Shown piece after piece: positions 23,136 through 37,034 of a stretch of 64,000 nt of DNA (position 1 is its first letter; each line of letters begins with the position of its first letter). The stretch covers positions 43,420,144 through 43,484,143 of the forward strand of contig JARCOQ010000003.1 of NCBI GenBank assembly GCA_029207755.1, in the 5' to 3' direction. Position numbers and translations under genes: made by a program. This DNA comes from Chamaea fasciata. Taxonomy: Eukaryota; Chordata; Aves; Passeriformes; Sylviidae. Under the pieces are notes generated by a model, which worked only from the letters and a program-made list of their open reading frames with translations, ran no database searches and was not told the DNA's origin.

Positions 23136-26100
23136 GATTCAGCAGGGACTGTGCAGAGGGCAGGGCTGGGCCAAGAAAGCTGCAGAACCATGAATTTCAT
23201 CCAGTGAAATTTTCTATGGGCCTAGGCAGCAGACAAGCCCTGTGCTGCTTTTTTTTAATTATTATTTTTAAATTTACGTTGTTTTCAGTCCCAAAAATAG
23301 TTTCTTGGCAATTTCTATTTCTATCATAGCGCATCTGTATGAGCAACCTTCCACAACTCTCTGCCAGCCTCACATCTGTAGGCTCTGGACTTTGGAAGAT
23401 CAGCCAACACTGAGGAACCTCAAGGTGATGTAAAACCAACATGTGTTGCTTCTCTAATAGTACCTAAATTTTACACCTGACTGGCAACAGGTTTCACTAC
23501 TATAAGATTCCATATAGAATGATTTAGAAAGGCAAGGAACAGTGACAGAGTTGTTCTAGAGGATAGAATGTGCTGTTGAAACAACACACAAGACTATCAG
23601 AAAATCAAAGGGGAATAGAGAAATGAGAATGGGGAGAGAACAGAATTAAGTGTTCTGAGTGAGCCTGAAACAAGTTTACGTAAGGCTTGATGGTGACACA
23701 CTTCTTCATACTTAATGTTATGTAGGGTGAATTATTACTGACTTGAGGGCATCAAAAACACATCCATCAGGCTCTAGAAGTAAGAAGGCTACTGTCTGGG
23801 AACAGCACCTGAAATTAACAGTCAGTTAAACAGCTTTAGCATAGGCAAACAGGTCAATCTGCTTTGAATTAGTTAAGCAGCAATGCTTTGAAATGGCTGT
23901 GGTTGACGCTTTTAAGAGTGATTCACAGATATGCTTTAGAAGCTATGCTTGAATTGAGAAAGAAAAGGGAACTGCATATTAAATATATTCCAAAAGAGAG
24001 AGCACACCCAAATTTAGCTTCAAGTTTTCTTTTTCAGTCATTTGGCAGCAATGGGAAGCCACGGTGGGTACAATCATCTCATGTAGCTTAAGCTGCCCAA
24101 AAAAGGAAAAGAAAAGTTAAGAAAAAGCTATGCACTGTATTTTGTCCCTAAAATATTTATAGGCAACATCTGCTATGTTGCATCTGATGGTTCCTCCAGG
24201 TAAATAAAATATTTGTTCAATGAACTCAAAAAAAGTTGACTCAAACCCTTTAGCAACTCTGATTATGCACCTCTGAATTTCCTGAGATGAACACTGGCTC
24301 TTTTGCCAGGAGGCTGCAAGGAATGCAGAATAATGTGTAATGCTACATTTTGTTAAATAAGCCTCACAACCAGCACTGTGGAAAGAGAAAGATGTATATA
24401 AAAAAATGTGGATGCAAGCTTATCAAAATTTGTTATTTCAGCAGCTCTCAGCATGAAGGAATGTACATTACTGCAAAAGAGATTTATACCAGGACTACTA
24501 AGTTATCCTCTTTTTATGGTACCTTATGCAGATTCAGAAGCTGCAATTTACCCAGAATATTTTTTAAATATTAATAGCAATGAATAAGCATAGATATATT
24601 TGTGTCTGTCTCTGTGTATGTGTGTTGTCAATTGTTTGATTTGAAAATTTCAAGAGCAGAGACCTACTAATTAATGCAGAAACCATCTCCAAACTAGTGA
24701 AACTGGAGTTCAAAAGGACAACTCTGATGAGAGAACATTAAAAGACTTTCATTGGAGTGCCTGTCAGAGCAGGGGAGTGAGCACCAGGATTCCTTGTAGC
24801 ATTGTGGTTAAGGCATCATCTATCCACTCTCCCAGACCGCACAAGGGGGAGGATGCCAACCCACCACTCAGCACTGGCAGCCCTCTGCTCCTCAAACAAA
24901 GCCACAAAAGCCATGTTGAAGCCAGTGGTTGGCATCAGGGGAAAATCAAGCAACCCAACTCTGCCAGACAAGATAACAACACAAGGGGAAGTGTGTTGGA
25001 GCTTTGGGCATGAACAGGACGGGGTCATTCGGAGACTTTTCCTCGAGCTTTTGTTGCAGCATCAGTCTCATAACAGGGTTTTAGACAATTGAAGGATGGC
25101 AACAGGTCACATATGCCAGCAGCAGCCGAAGATTTCTTTGTTACAGGGCATTTTAAAAGTTTTCCAGCCAATAGCATATTACTAAAGCTTACAGACAATT
25201 GTTCTAGCCAATCACTGAAAGCACACGTACATCTGCTTCCAACAATGCTTGCTCGTATGCTCTCTACTAACAATATACAATACTCCATTATTAAGCTTAA
25301 AACTTTCTACTATCTTGCTATGAATATTTTTCTGTAGCCTTAAGATCTAGCCTAGACAAGCCTAAGACTCAGACTATTGTTTCATCTCCTTGCTTGCTGT
25401 ACTAATGTAACTTTTCCTACTTTCAAACTTTAAAATTGCAGCAAATTCTAAATTCTCCTGCTCTTTCTGTTTCTGGGGCCTGCTTCCACAGGTTTCTGAA
25501 AGCCTCCTTACCTTTAATATTTCCCACAGGGAAGATGTGGAAAGCGTTGCTAAAATGGTTGGGAATGCTCAAAGTGAAGAAACTGGGTAATTATTGACAT
25601 AAGGCTTAATAGTCCTGCCATGCTGGTATTATGACAGCGTAACTCTGCTGACTATGAGAGAGTTGCTTCTGATTCAGACTGAACTGAGTGGGAATCATGA
25701 TGAGAACCATGAGAAAGTCTGAGCTTGATGCTAAGCTTGGTACATCTCTGTGTATCTGAGTCATGAACTGGCATGAGAATCTGGACTCGAGGATCCTTGA
25801 CTCTTCTTCACCCACTCTTCTGACTAGACAAACCAAGCCTGTACTCAAACTGCTCTCTGCAGCAGGACCAGCTGAACCCTTTCTGAGAATATTTGTGACA
25901 GAAATACATTTTATTTCCTGTAGCGCAGAGCCAAGGCCAGTCAGTTTCTTCATCTGTCTCTTTGCTCTTGGTGCCTCCCTTGTACCAACACCAGTGTTGG
26001 GCAAGCATGTGCAAGTGACCCAGCAGATTGTATTTTCAGGTGAGGCACTTTTCAGTTCCATCTGCTCTCCCATCTGACTCATCATAAATCATATCAATGT

Positions 26101-28014
26101 TCATGTCACCACAAAAGAGGCAGCAGCAGGCACAGGTGGTTAGCGAGGATTACGAGATGGAACATGACCCCATGGCAGCACAAATGGCAACACAAATGGC
26201 AGCACAGTTTATTTAAAGCAATGCTTAGTGAAATGAAAACTTTTTGTGGGTTTGTTTGTTTGTTTGTTTTTAATTAGCTTTGGAGAAAATGTTTGTGGCT
26301 ATAGTTTTACTAGTGTCCCAGAGGCACTGAGAAATTCTGACTTTTGGAAGTTCCACGGCAAGGGCATTTCTTCCTCTGCCCTCCAGGACAGCTGCTTGTA
26401 TTGAGCAGCAATAATACATACAAATTCATAGAGCTAGTTAGCCAGAAAGTGCCAAATTCTATACCTACTGCAAAAATCTGAACTGATTTCTGTATTTTAT
26501 AAAGGAGTTTCCTGCAGGAAATGAATATGAACTATTCTAGTCCTCTGGGTTTCTCAATCAAAACCACACATTAAATAAAACCTATAACAAATGTAGTTTC
26601 AACTGAAAATTGGCGTGCACTGAATGTGTCACATTTAAAGACAACTTAGATTTTAATTTCAGCTTTAAAAAGGCTGAAACCCTATGGTTTGTTTATCTTG
26701 GTATTGCAGGCATATCCTGAGGCAAATAACTCAACCGAAGGATTTCCAAGAGCCAGCTCTTATCTAGACAATATGAAATGGAAGTGTTAATAGCACCAAT
26801 GTACAGGTGTCAGTGTCACTGCAATAATTGAACTACAACTCAGAGACTGACACTTTCATAAAAGTGTCAAAACAGTAGAAATCGGGGCTGTGAAATTTTC
26901 TTCACTCACAAGAAAGGTTCTAAAACAGGTATTCAAATGTTCAGCTGGAATTTGCACCTATATTTAAGATGACAAAACTGACCTCTTTTCACTGAGAAAA
27001 CAATGCATGGAATTGACATGTCATCATCAACAGGACAGAAATAAAGGGAGTAAGTGCAGTAGGCCTATCTGTTCCAGGTGAGAGGTGCTCATGGGCTGTG
27101 AGACACCAGTTCCAATTGAGGTTAGGCTCTTTCTCACTATGGGACAAAGATGTTTCCAATGTTCCAGGTGGAGTAACTTGGAGACCAACCTTCTTTTTTA
27201 GTAAAAAAGGTAAAATAAATATATTGGTGGTTGCTAAAGAGAAACATTCACTATGTAAAATGCAATCTTTTCAAAATGGTTTCTGTAACTCTACAGAGAG
27301 GCTCTTTGATTGTTTCCTTTTTTATTTGTTTTCCTTTTTTTAACCTGTGTTTCTCTTAATTCCTCAGATCAAAATTGACCAGAAGGACTTAGGCCTGACT
27401 CCAGTAAGTCTTTCACAAAAAACTTACAGTTTATTCTGTGTAACAGCAAAGAAATTAATTACTCTCTACCTATAATAAGTAGGTAGAAATTAGGATCTTA
27501 GCCCAGTTTGAAGTCAAATGTATGTGTGATCATCTGATCTTCTCAAGATAAAATGGACATGATGAACTAAGATAGAAGATGTGTCTGATCATTTCCCTTG
27601 ACCTTTGATGCAAACATTGATTTCTTTGTGAAAGTCCTTTGGAGTCAGCTCTTTGGCCTCTGCAAACTGGAATTCATAAACAATTAATTTTCTTCAATAT
27701 AGAGAAATAAATCATGGGGCAGATGGGATTATCATACATGAACAAGAGATAAAAAAGTGTACATGTTCTAACTCTCTACAAACACAGTTGATGAGAGTAG
27801 AAGGATTATCTTTACATTTCCTGCTTAATTCTGCTCTCTGGGGTGGCAAGCTGTGAAGGCTTTACAAGAGTTCATGGGCATGGAGTACAAGCCAAGGGAG
27901 CACTTTGTAAGGCCAAATTTTGTGTCTATGCTCTGGTAACTGTGCTGTTCACACAGAGTTGCCAAGAGATGCCATGATGAGGCAAGCAGATTTTTAGAAG
28001 ATGAAGAAGCAACT

Positions 28015-28085
28015 TGTGAGAGTAAGGAAAAAGAGGATGGGAAAAAGAGGAAGATAAAGGAGGAAGGTGGGAGAGAAAGGTTGAA
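28015..28085. repeat. Polypurine tract
   Basis: About 65 bp is almost entirely A and G on the plus strand (gagagtaaggaaaaagagga and onward), with only a few T. It is simple purine-rich sequence and not a gene. Confidence 0.8.
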
Positions 28086-30571
28086 CAGGAGCCCATTTGC
28101 TTCTCAGCACAGTAGAGCACAATGAACTCAGGGAGTCCCTGGCATTGCTTCAACATCCACATGGTCACGGCCCCTGCCTGCCTTTGCTTCCCCCTGCAGC
28201 TGCCGGGTGACTAAGGGCCTCTTTCTTAATGGCCTTTTATTCCACCCTCAGTTCCTTGAGTTTTGAAGCCTGAAGATATACAACAGTTACAGACCCAAAT
28301 CCTTACTTAGTGTAAAAGCACTGACTTGTAGTATGGCAGCATGAAGAAATTCTTGCCTTCAGAGGACTTCTGGAAAGTTCTTTGCAGCCAGGCATCCACC
28401 TACAAAGTCTGTTTACACTACGAAAACTTCAGCACATTTTCAAAGCCCCTAAGTCACTGATGTGAGTCATTAGTGTGCCATTCTATGTACCTCACCTCCC
28501 AGAAACACTATCCAAAGTATAAATCAAATATCTGAGGGGGGTTGCTTTCCTCATTAGTCAGGCAGATTACTTTTTTCCTTGTATGACTCTGGCTGGATGT
28601 TCAGAAAAATGCAGACAAACCCTCACACCATCTCTATTCTTTCTAGTTGAAGAGTGCCTGTGGAAAAATAGTTCTCTCATTTAAGAGCCTAAAGGACTTT
28701 CAGCACTTTCAAAAATCAAGGGAATCCTGTTGTAGGCTAATTCAGTGGGATTTGAACTAATCAGACATCCATTTTAATTCAAATTTCACCTGTGCAATTA
28801 AAGGAATCAATGCACAGAACTTTGATCAGTGCAGAAATGGGGGATCATCAGCAGTGTGGTGTGTTTTGCAGGTAGCAAAGGCCATTCTGGCCTCTGCAGT
28901 GGGGAACAGATTGATGCTTTGTGTGAAGGTGACACCTACAAAAGCAGCAAATGGAGAAGTGCAAGCGTAACTCCTCACTCCCCTGACCCGGCTCTGTTAC
29001 TGCAGTGGTGAAATAGGATTTATTTCTGGATGTATTTCTAAAATAAGAAGTTGCTCTTACATTTGAATATATATTAGAAAAGAAAGCTGTGAATGGAAAA
29101 AAAACTCCCTAATGTGCCCCCACACTGCAAATGGCCACTAGATTAGCTTCCAAGGATGCAATTAAATTTTAGCTCAATCTGTTTTATTGCCAAAAATTTA
29201 GTCCTGAGGTTTATTTGAATTTAACATTTTTCCCAGCTCTGAATATTGCACTATGTAATTCTGCAGATTAAAAAAACCTGCTGCTAACACTAGGTTCAGT
29301 TTCAAAAAAAGAAAAAAAAAAAAAAACCCACACCTGGCAGGGATTTTCATAGGAGTGCAAGCAAATATTCTATTATTCCGTGTATTTGTATTTGGGATTA
29401 TCTATGGATTTTGCATATCTCAGCACTTCATAAGGATTAATCAATTTTTCTTTACTAAACCAAGTGATGTAGCCTGGTTGCCTTGAGCCTGTGTGTTCAG
29501 ATTATCCCTTACAGCAGTTTCTGCCTTCCTTCTCATTTGTTGTTTTCTGCACCACAGCCAAGGCACAATTTCAGCAGGTTCTAATTGCTACAAACAAGTT
29601 AACCCTCTGTCAACATATTACTGTCAACTGATCACTTAAGAGGACAGGGGTGTGTAGATAATTGGAAAGTGGAGACCAAGACCAAAGTGCCAGGATGGAC
29701 CATAGAAGCCTGCACCTATGTGGCCAGTGTCACAGCTTTCTGTGCATAAATAAAAGATCACTGTCCTAGACTAGGAAGCACAAGCATGAAGTTGACCCCA
29801 GCAGAAGCAAAACTGAAGAATTAAAATAAACAAACCAAAAAAAGCCAGTCAAAGCTAGTGAGTGACAAAGCTGAGCAAGCTTCCCAAGAGAACTGCGTGC
29901 AACGATAGTTAGGCACTAACAATGCAAAAAAAGCATTCATTTCTTAAAAATCATTAGTAAACAAATATTCTTTGACTCATAGAATGCTGCTGTCAAGATC
30001 TCTGCATAGAAAATACCCCACTGATTTGCACACAGCTAAACAGTCGATATTTTGTCCTCCTCTAAGTAGACTATCCCAAATGTGAGCACAAATCTTGAGC
30101 CTACAGCTTCAACCTCTTTTCCCTCTGAGATGCATGCTTTGATTTCTCATGCCCATGTTGTCTTATGGTCTCTGACTTTCCTTCCTTCTAAGCTTTGACT
30201 TTTTTCAAATCATGTAGAAGAGGCATCATCTATAGCAGAAAAATCTTCAGCTGTCTCATTCATTCCAAACCATTCCAAATGTTTAATAATAGTTAAATCA
30301 GGATGAGACTCATTGACCTCAAAAAAGTTATGACTTATACCAGTTAAAATGCAGTTCTGTTTCTAGACTATCAAACAGTTTCCAAATCAATGTGTCATTT
30401 AACATTTCTTACCTTAGTTCAAATATTTGATCTACTCTATCGTGGCCTGAAGGATTGCAGCAGTTGAATATTTATTGTGATTTTCATACAGCAATGCCCA
30501 AGGGCCTCTACCAGAATCAGAATCCTACTCTTTTCAGTGTTTTTGAAATGTAAAAGAAAGGGAAATGGGTC

Positions 30572-30577
30572 AGGTAA
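30572..30577. repeat. Left target-site duplication of the solo LTR
   Basis: The hexamer aggtaa directly precedes the LTR end (tgtcacc) and is repeated exactly after the other end at 30,850-30,855. Confidence 0.85.
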
Positions 30578-30849
30578 TGTCACCGGTAGGGACACGAAAG
30601 AACCACATTCACTCAGGTTCAGAGGTGAGCGGAGAAAGAGAGAGTTTATTATCATTTGCGATTTAAATAGGATTTGGAGTTTGGTCAAGGATTGGTAGAT
30701 GAGAGGAACACCTTTCTGACCCTAGTGGTCAGTTCACCAGTCCATCACAGACTGGAATGAAAACAATCTACTTGTTTATGTTACATCGGTGAGAAACTCC
30801 ACTAGGAATATGTAAACAGTCATCAGAAGGCTAAAGAATCAGGGCTACA
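30578..30849 (-). mobile_element. Solo LTR of an endogenous retrovirus, 272 bp, minus orientation
   Basis: The element begins tgtcaccgg and ends gggctaca on the plus strand, giving TGT...ACA termini on both strands. It is flanked by identical 6-bp duplications (aggtaa, 30,572-30,577 and 30,850-30,855). On the minus strand a TATA-like tatttaaat (about 30,671-30,663) precedes AATAAA (30,650-30,645). About 70 bp of U5-like sequence then runs to the ACA end. No internal retroviral sequence adjoins it, so it is a solo LTR left by recombination between two LTRs. A 6-bp duplication is typical of class II (ERVK, betaretrovirus-like) elements. The intact duplication argues for moderate age. I cannot name the subfamily. 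Confidence 0.85.
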
Positions 30850-30855
30850 AGGTAA
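30850..30855. repeat. Right target-site duplication of the solo LTR
   Basis: An exact second copy of aggtaa lies immediately after the aca terminus of the LTR. Confidence 0.85.
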
Positions 30856-33800
30856 AGCTCAAAATTAAATGAGTAGGCAACACCTTTGGGCTTTCTCAAA
30901 CGAGGGAACTGGGAAGCTTACCAACAGTTCATGCTAAGTTTGAAACACCATTCCACTTGGTAAAATGGAGAGGAGTAGGAAAACCTGCCAGCTCTTTTAA
31001 GGAATCATATGTACTTACCCAAAAAGCATAACTTTACATTCCAACTCAACTTACTGAGTGGAAAACTCATCTGTAAAAAAGATAAATTATGATCTTTGTT
31101 CTTACTAGAATTGTCCATTAGGTTTCTTTTGAAACATGCTATAGCAAAATAGCTGTAGCTCCGGATAGGAAATCTTATTGGTGTGAAGCATGAGAAACTT
31201 TTAAAAGGCAAGTATATGGATGAGAAACAAACACAGAAGTTAAGGAACTTGGCCTATTGTCTGTCAGCTTTCCCTGGCATGGTCAAAGTACCCACTGATA
31301 TACAGGCCAGTACACAGTGACCCTCTTTTTAAAGATGTAAGTTACAAGGTGCAGACAGTATCAAGAAAATCTTGCACCAAATGGTAATTATTTTTCAGGT
31401 ACTTTTCCCTGGATTCTAGGAGAATCAGATATCTCTGCAGCGTATCCTAATGACACAATAAAGCAAGCAGCTGATTCTTTATACTCAATTTTACACATAT
31501 ATGTAGCGTGATTTATAAACAGGGAAAACAAGACCATTAAGGACAAAAAATAACTGAGCACAAGGGTAACAAGGAGGAATAATGTAAACTCACCTAATAG
31601 AGTGATTTTCTTCTCCTTACAATCCTTACCACTTGCATGAGATTTATGAGCTTGAGGACAAAATAAAACTAAGCGTGCAAAGAGACAGGATACTGAAAAG
31701 AAGAAGAAGACTTAGATTTTTATTTTAGCCTTTGCAACCAAAGGGCATAGAATCCATGATCTTATGTGTTATTTTTCATTTTCAAAGGGATTTGCCTTAC
31801 TGCATCCTCATTATCACCTTCAGGGAAAACAATAGTGCAGTGTGGTTACTACAAAAGCTTTGCACAATTCATTTCAACAGTTTCTTCATAACAGTAGATA
31901 AAACTACCTTCTACTTACTGCTTGCAACAATCTGAAATGACTCTACCTATGATGCAGTATTTCATACATGTGAGTGTTAGATAGGTTTGGGGTCTGAGTG
32001 CTCTGTTCCACAGTGTGCTTAAAAGTGAGTAAGTCATGTCTAAATCGATGAGACAGAGGTTTATCAGGTAATTTCAATATATGCCTAGCTTTAAGTTATG
32101 TACCTGATTTAAACTGGGACCTCTTGAAAACTTTTTTCCTGTCACCTGCTGGCTAGAGGAAATTCAACAGAAGGACTGGGAAAATTTTAGGGAAGTACTT
32201 AATAGCAGATGAACGTTGCTACCTCAGTGTTGCAGGGATAGAGAAGGGTCTTGGGACAAGAGGTGCAGGGGTAACATTCACCTCCTTTAACTGTAGAGGA
32301 TTGCAGTGTACACACGTACACCTCAACTATCCTCCAAGGTCTCTCTCAGCTAATGGACAAGCAGGCTTTTGTAAGTGCAGCTGTGATCAGTCTCATCCTA
32401 AGACAGATGGTAGGACAGAGAAAATAATTATGACTCTTAGCCCCCTCTTTCACTCCACTTATAAAGGAGCTTATCCCAAAGGCAGCCACCTACACTGTAG
32501 CTGTCTAACATTGGGTGAGATTAGATCGTCTTTTTCTCCCAGGAGAAAACTCTTACACAAAGGGCTGGAATCACATCTGTATTTTCTTTGAAATAGTTTC
32601 AGATCCTACTTTTGCCTTTAGTCATCCATTCTACTTAGGATCCTGCTTCCTGATCCTGTCATTAAAGATCCCAAAATTTGAGCATGACACTGGCAATGTG
32701 TACTTGCCCATGCTTTCTTTTATGACAGTGACACTACAAACTGCGGCAGCTGAGACCAGATGTGTCCACAAGGTTCAGTCAGAAAATCTGCAGCTGCAAG
32801 AAAACCTGATAAAGCATTTAGAAATAAAATGTCTTTCAAATCCAATGAAGTGCAGCATCACTTGTCTGGACCTATACTCTTCAGTAGCAAAAATACAACC
32901 CTGTCAATAAGTAAAAAACCAAATAAATGGCCAGTTGATTCCTATGTGTGACTTCTTCCTACATAAATTCAAAACATTTATAGAAGTGTCTACTGTATTT
33001 TGAGTACATTGTATCCTGGGCATTCAATTTGCTCAATTTGGTAAAACAGCACTTTTCTTCTGAGATATGAGTCACATCCCAGGTGAAGTAACACTTAATC
33101 TAGAGCTGTAAGGAATCTAAAACCCTTTGTGAGGTTCAGTGCTGCTTTTAAAATACACAATTACCAACCTGGAAGCTAAAACTCTGGCTTGGCAAAGACT
33201 TCTTAACTGTAAGCTGGGCATCTGTGTCCAGAGATGTCAAGAGGATTGTGCACAGTGCCTGATGCTAACTGGGGGTATGAATCTTGTCAGATTAATTCTT
33301 AGGTACTTAACCCCACAAGGTTCTGGGTATTCTAGCTCTAGTCTAAAATCAAGAGAACTATTCATGTCATCTACTCTTTTCACCGAAGTTTAAAGAACGA
33401 ATAAGTTTAAAAAAAAAGTCTGTTATTCAAGGTATAGTATGATATGCTGTGTAGTCAAACAGTAGCTTATAGCCCATCCTTTATATGGGAAATTTTCCTC
33501 CTGCAGAATTAAAACTGAGCTGTATGAAACTCAGGTGAATAAATGAGATTAGTTGCTAGCAAAATGAACCATGTACATCAATGGTTTTTTTTTTTTTTTT
33601 CCCAGAAGAAAGTATTAAGCAAGGGAACTGCATGTAGAGTGTGTATTTCAAAAAACACACCCTGATACTCTTTCTGTATCAACTGAAATTACCATTTTTT
33701 TTTGTACTCTGATGAGTGTTTTATTCCATAGCTGAACCAACTTTGTTAAAGTGAAAGCTTTTTTACAGACAACTTATTTTTCTCCTTCTTTTGTGGGAGT

Positions 33801-36329
33801 ATTACCTTGCATCCTGCCAATTTTAACATAACTCAGCAGCTTCATCATGTGCAAAATTCATGATAATACACAGGTGCACAACTTTATGGATGGTGATTGT
33901 GTTTAAAAAAAAAGAGGTCAAATGCGGTCATGGGAATTTCCTTTAAAACTATATAAGGCATCAGCCATATGCAGTCTTCTGTGACAATTTTATGCTATAT
34001 CAGAATTTTTCCCATGTCTAAAAAAGCCTACAGAGAGCAGGAAACATCATGTTCTTTTAGTGCTGAATGTGATGTTACTAGCAATTCGGTGAATTTAGGC
34101 TGATTTGTCAGTTGTATCTAATTTCAACAGCTATTCCCTCATTTTAAATCTTGAGCTGGCACTGCCTATAAACTGCAAGTATCCTCAGCTCCCCTTTGCA
34201 TTCTTAGAGCTATCAAGAGTGGGATTCACCAGACCTTAAGGCATCTGTCAACATACGTTTACAACTGAGCTAAGCTAAGCTAGGATCTCTCATAAGCTTT
34301 AGAGAGAAATCGATAGTTTTAAGGAATGAGTCATCTAAGCAGTTTTGGATACAAGAAAGGAAAACACTTCTTTGACCTTAAAGAGAAGTTGAGGTTACTA
34401 ACTCAGAGATGCTTACTCAGAGTAGCTCTGTCCTAGCATAATTTATGAACTGCATCTATTGATTTCTCATAACCCAGCACAAGCTGAGATTGATTCCCTA
34501 GAAGATGGGATTTACTTTCCTACAGACACATGTAAAGTGATGTAGATTTAAAGATGACGAGCATCCAAGCTATATGACCAATGGCAAACAACACTACATC
34601 CAGTCAAAGTAACTAAAAAAGAGAAGCTCAGCAAAGGTTTTCATTTTACTGCCTACTATTTCTCTCCCACCTACTTTCAAGATCCCTCAACATAACTTTC
34701 AGGCCCTGCTTTATTACCTTCGGAAAAAGCTGAAATTTCCATAAGATTCAAATGTGCTTTTGCCAAATAACCCTTAGCCTCAGCAAGAAACGGCAGTCAG
34801 AAAATCGCAGCACTTGCGGAAATTAGAAATATTCAGGTGACGCCAGAAATCAAAATGAGCACAGGAAAGAGTTTCTGCCTCCACTGTTAAAGAGCAAGGC
34901 AGAACTATCTCCCTATGTGCATAGCTAACCTTCACTGAACAGCTATGCTCCTAAAGAAAAGTGAGATTTCAAACTAAATGTCCTGGGCTTTTGTCAGTAG
35001 CTATTTGACTTTTTCATTTCTCCTTTTTGACAAGGAGAATGTCAGAAATTGTATGCATAAAAGCATTCTGGAAGAAACACCCAAAGGCAACAGTAGGTTT
35101 ACTGCAGGATCCCACTGTCAGTTGTGGAACTAATGAAACAAACATCAATTCTTTATATAAATGTCCAATGATGCAACCATCCTGCTGGGTCACATACCAT
35201 TCAGAATCACTGCCAAAGGCAATCAGGCCAAATACACTGTAAATGTATTTCCCAGAAAGAAAAAGAAGATGTAAGTCATGAAAATAGTTAATAAAACAAA
35301 CAACCCAACTGCTGTGTGATGGAGACAGACCTCAGAAGACACTTGCTTCCGAAGTCAAGGGGAGATCAGATAATAAGAAATAATCAATAACTAGGCAATA
35401 AAACAGTTTCTGCACATTTCAACAGAGGGACCCATGGATACATCCAGAAGACTGGCCCCAAAGAACTAGTTGCTGTGCAAAAAATACTCAGTTTCTTCTA
35501 CCCAAAGGTATGGATGCATTTCCCATTTGCATTTCAATTAATTTCCCTGGGTATTCACATACAAAACACGAGGCACAGCAACTATTTTTGCAGATTTTGC
35601 TTCCTAAGGTCATTTTCTAAAAGCCATCTTTCTTTTCCTCTACACTTATCATCATTTGCCTGCAGGGGATCCGAGACCAAGGCATGTACATCTCTAAGGC
35701 ATGTACATCTCTATATACTCTAAGTGTGGCTGGCCTTTTTGCTCTAGCAAGCAAGCAATAAGAAAAAGAAAAGAAATAAAAATAACCTGAAAAACATCCA
35801 ACTTATCAAACTAGTAAGGACTTTCAGACTGGGACAAACATACTTCTTGTTCACTCAAAGGAGTGCTGCCAGTGCTTTGTGGCTTTATTCCAAACTTACA
35901 TCATCATAAAATGAGAGCGAATTCTGGTCCCCCAAAAAAATGTTGAACAAAAGTGAAGCAAGCCTGAGGCTCATGTAATGTGCTGAATTGGTAGAGTACT
36001 GCACTTCAGAGGCAATGTACCAAAGTGTACCAATAATAATCAGCCATCAGCAGGGAATATCCATCAACTTCAAGCTTTTAAGGCCTTGAACTGTATGACT
36101 CAGTGATGCACCACAGCTCCATTTAGTTCAGTGAAATTGCACTGACTTGTGCCATCTTGCAGGTCTGGCCTTTTCTCTTTTACTGCTGATTCTTAAATCA
36201 AGGTAGTGAAATCAGCCAAATTCCTAAGGGCAAGCAGGTTTCATATTTATCACTGGTTTCTGAATATTGTTTTAACTGTTTTTTCAAACCTTCTTGCAGT
36301 TGGTTGGCAAGAATGAGTGTGCCTTACTC
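30856..36329. other. Non-coding stretch
   Basis: No exon, RNA gene or identified repeat is seen. A T16 run lies at 33,585-33,600 and a 17-bp tandem duplication at 35,679-35,712. Open frames such as 32,515-32,910 (plus) have no recognisable domain. Confidence 0.5.
35679..35712. repeat. 17-bp perfect tandem duplication
   Basis: The unit aaggcatgtacatctct is present twice, at 35,679-35,695 and 35,696-35,712, with no differences. Confidence 0.95.
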
Positions 36330-37034
36330 CTCAGAACAGGCTTGTTCTATACATTGTGGTAATTTTCATTACACACTTGTGCTAGGCTCTGGATGTAGAG
36401 TTATGGTCCTTTATCACACCCCAGAGGAGGCAAACATGCAGGTACTGGCACTCAGTCTTCAAACCACTGTCTGCCAAGGCCTTTGGGCACAGATCAATGA
36501 CTGCTACCCACAGCTCAGGCACCACAGCACACTGAACTGCACTGACTTCTGCCACTACAGTGATGCCTTGGGAAGGCTGACCTGGAACAGAGACTGGACA
36601 AAGCTAAGAGAATAAAGCAGATATCTATTAAAAGGCCTTCAGGGATACACCTTGGGCAGGACAAGAGCCTTGCCAGGGCTACATTCAAGGTGGACCCAAA
36701 ATGGTCAAAAAATGGACGACCGGTCACAAGGTCTCACACTTTTATGTTTTGGTCCATTTTCATATTGGGGTTTAATTGTCTAATTACAGCTTCAGATTAT
36801 GAAGTCCCATCCTTGTTTTCTCTCTTCAGTCCACTGTTGAGCCTTTATAACAGTTGTCCTTGGTCTCCATCTGGAAAAGGATTTGTTTTGTCTACCAACT
36901 CTGTGAAGAGAGCTTACTAGCACTTAATATGAGGCTCAGAACTATACACCTAGGCAGCACAGAACCTAAAAAACATGAAAACTACAACTCAAGGCATCAA
37001 CAGGACAAAGTGCACTGTCCCATACACCACAGTG
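36330..37034 (-). mobile_element. ERVL-like LTR with adjoining internal sequence, minus orientation
   Basis: The segment 36,561 to about 37,034 reads on the minus strand like an avian class III LTR. It has a TATA-like cataaaag word (about 36,747-36,740), and blocks I associate with these LTRs (gtgagacctt, ttgggtccacctt, ggcaaggctcttgtcctgcc, ttttaatagatatctgc). A terminal caaggcatca end maps to 36,570-36,561. Left of it, to about 36,330, lies sequence whose minus-strand start (gtggcagaagtcag) could be a degenerate primer-binding site followed by leader. The direct repeat actacag occurs on both sides of the LTR (36,554-36,560 and 37,035-37,041), but the right end does not show a clean CA, so termini are uncertain. 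The plus-strand open frame at 36,304-36,615 is antisense to this element. No intact viral gene is present. Confidence 0.5.

Larger units (their letters stand above)
23136..30577. other. Non-coding stretch
   Basis: No coding exon is supported. A (GTTT)n run lies at 26,247-26,270, a polypurine tract at about 28,015-28,080 and an A-rich run at 29,305-29,328. The sequence from about 24,770 to 25,500 has the feel of degraded retroviral or LTR sequence, with Pol II-like words and ccaatca motifs, but I could not find termini or a target duplication. A short frame at 28,829-29,011 is preceded by a plausible acceptor (gtgttttgcag) but has no recognisable protein. Confidence 0.5.

Noticed and set aside
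28829..29011. Possible exon after the acceptor-like gtgttttgcag
   Set aside because: The frame is short, with no domain, no matching neighbour exons and only a weak donor (gaag|gtgaca).
36304..36615. 103-codon plus-strand frame
   Set aside because: It overlaps the ERVL-like LTR and its flank on the opposite strand; no protein similarity recognised.
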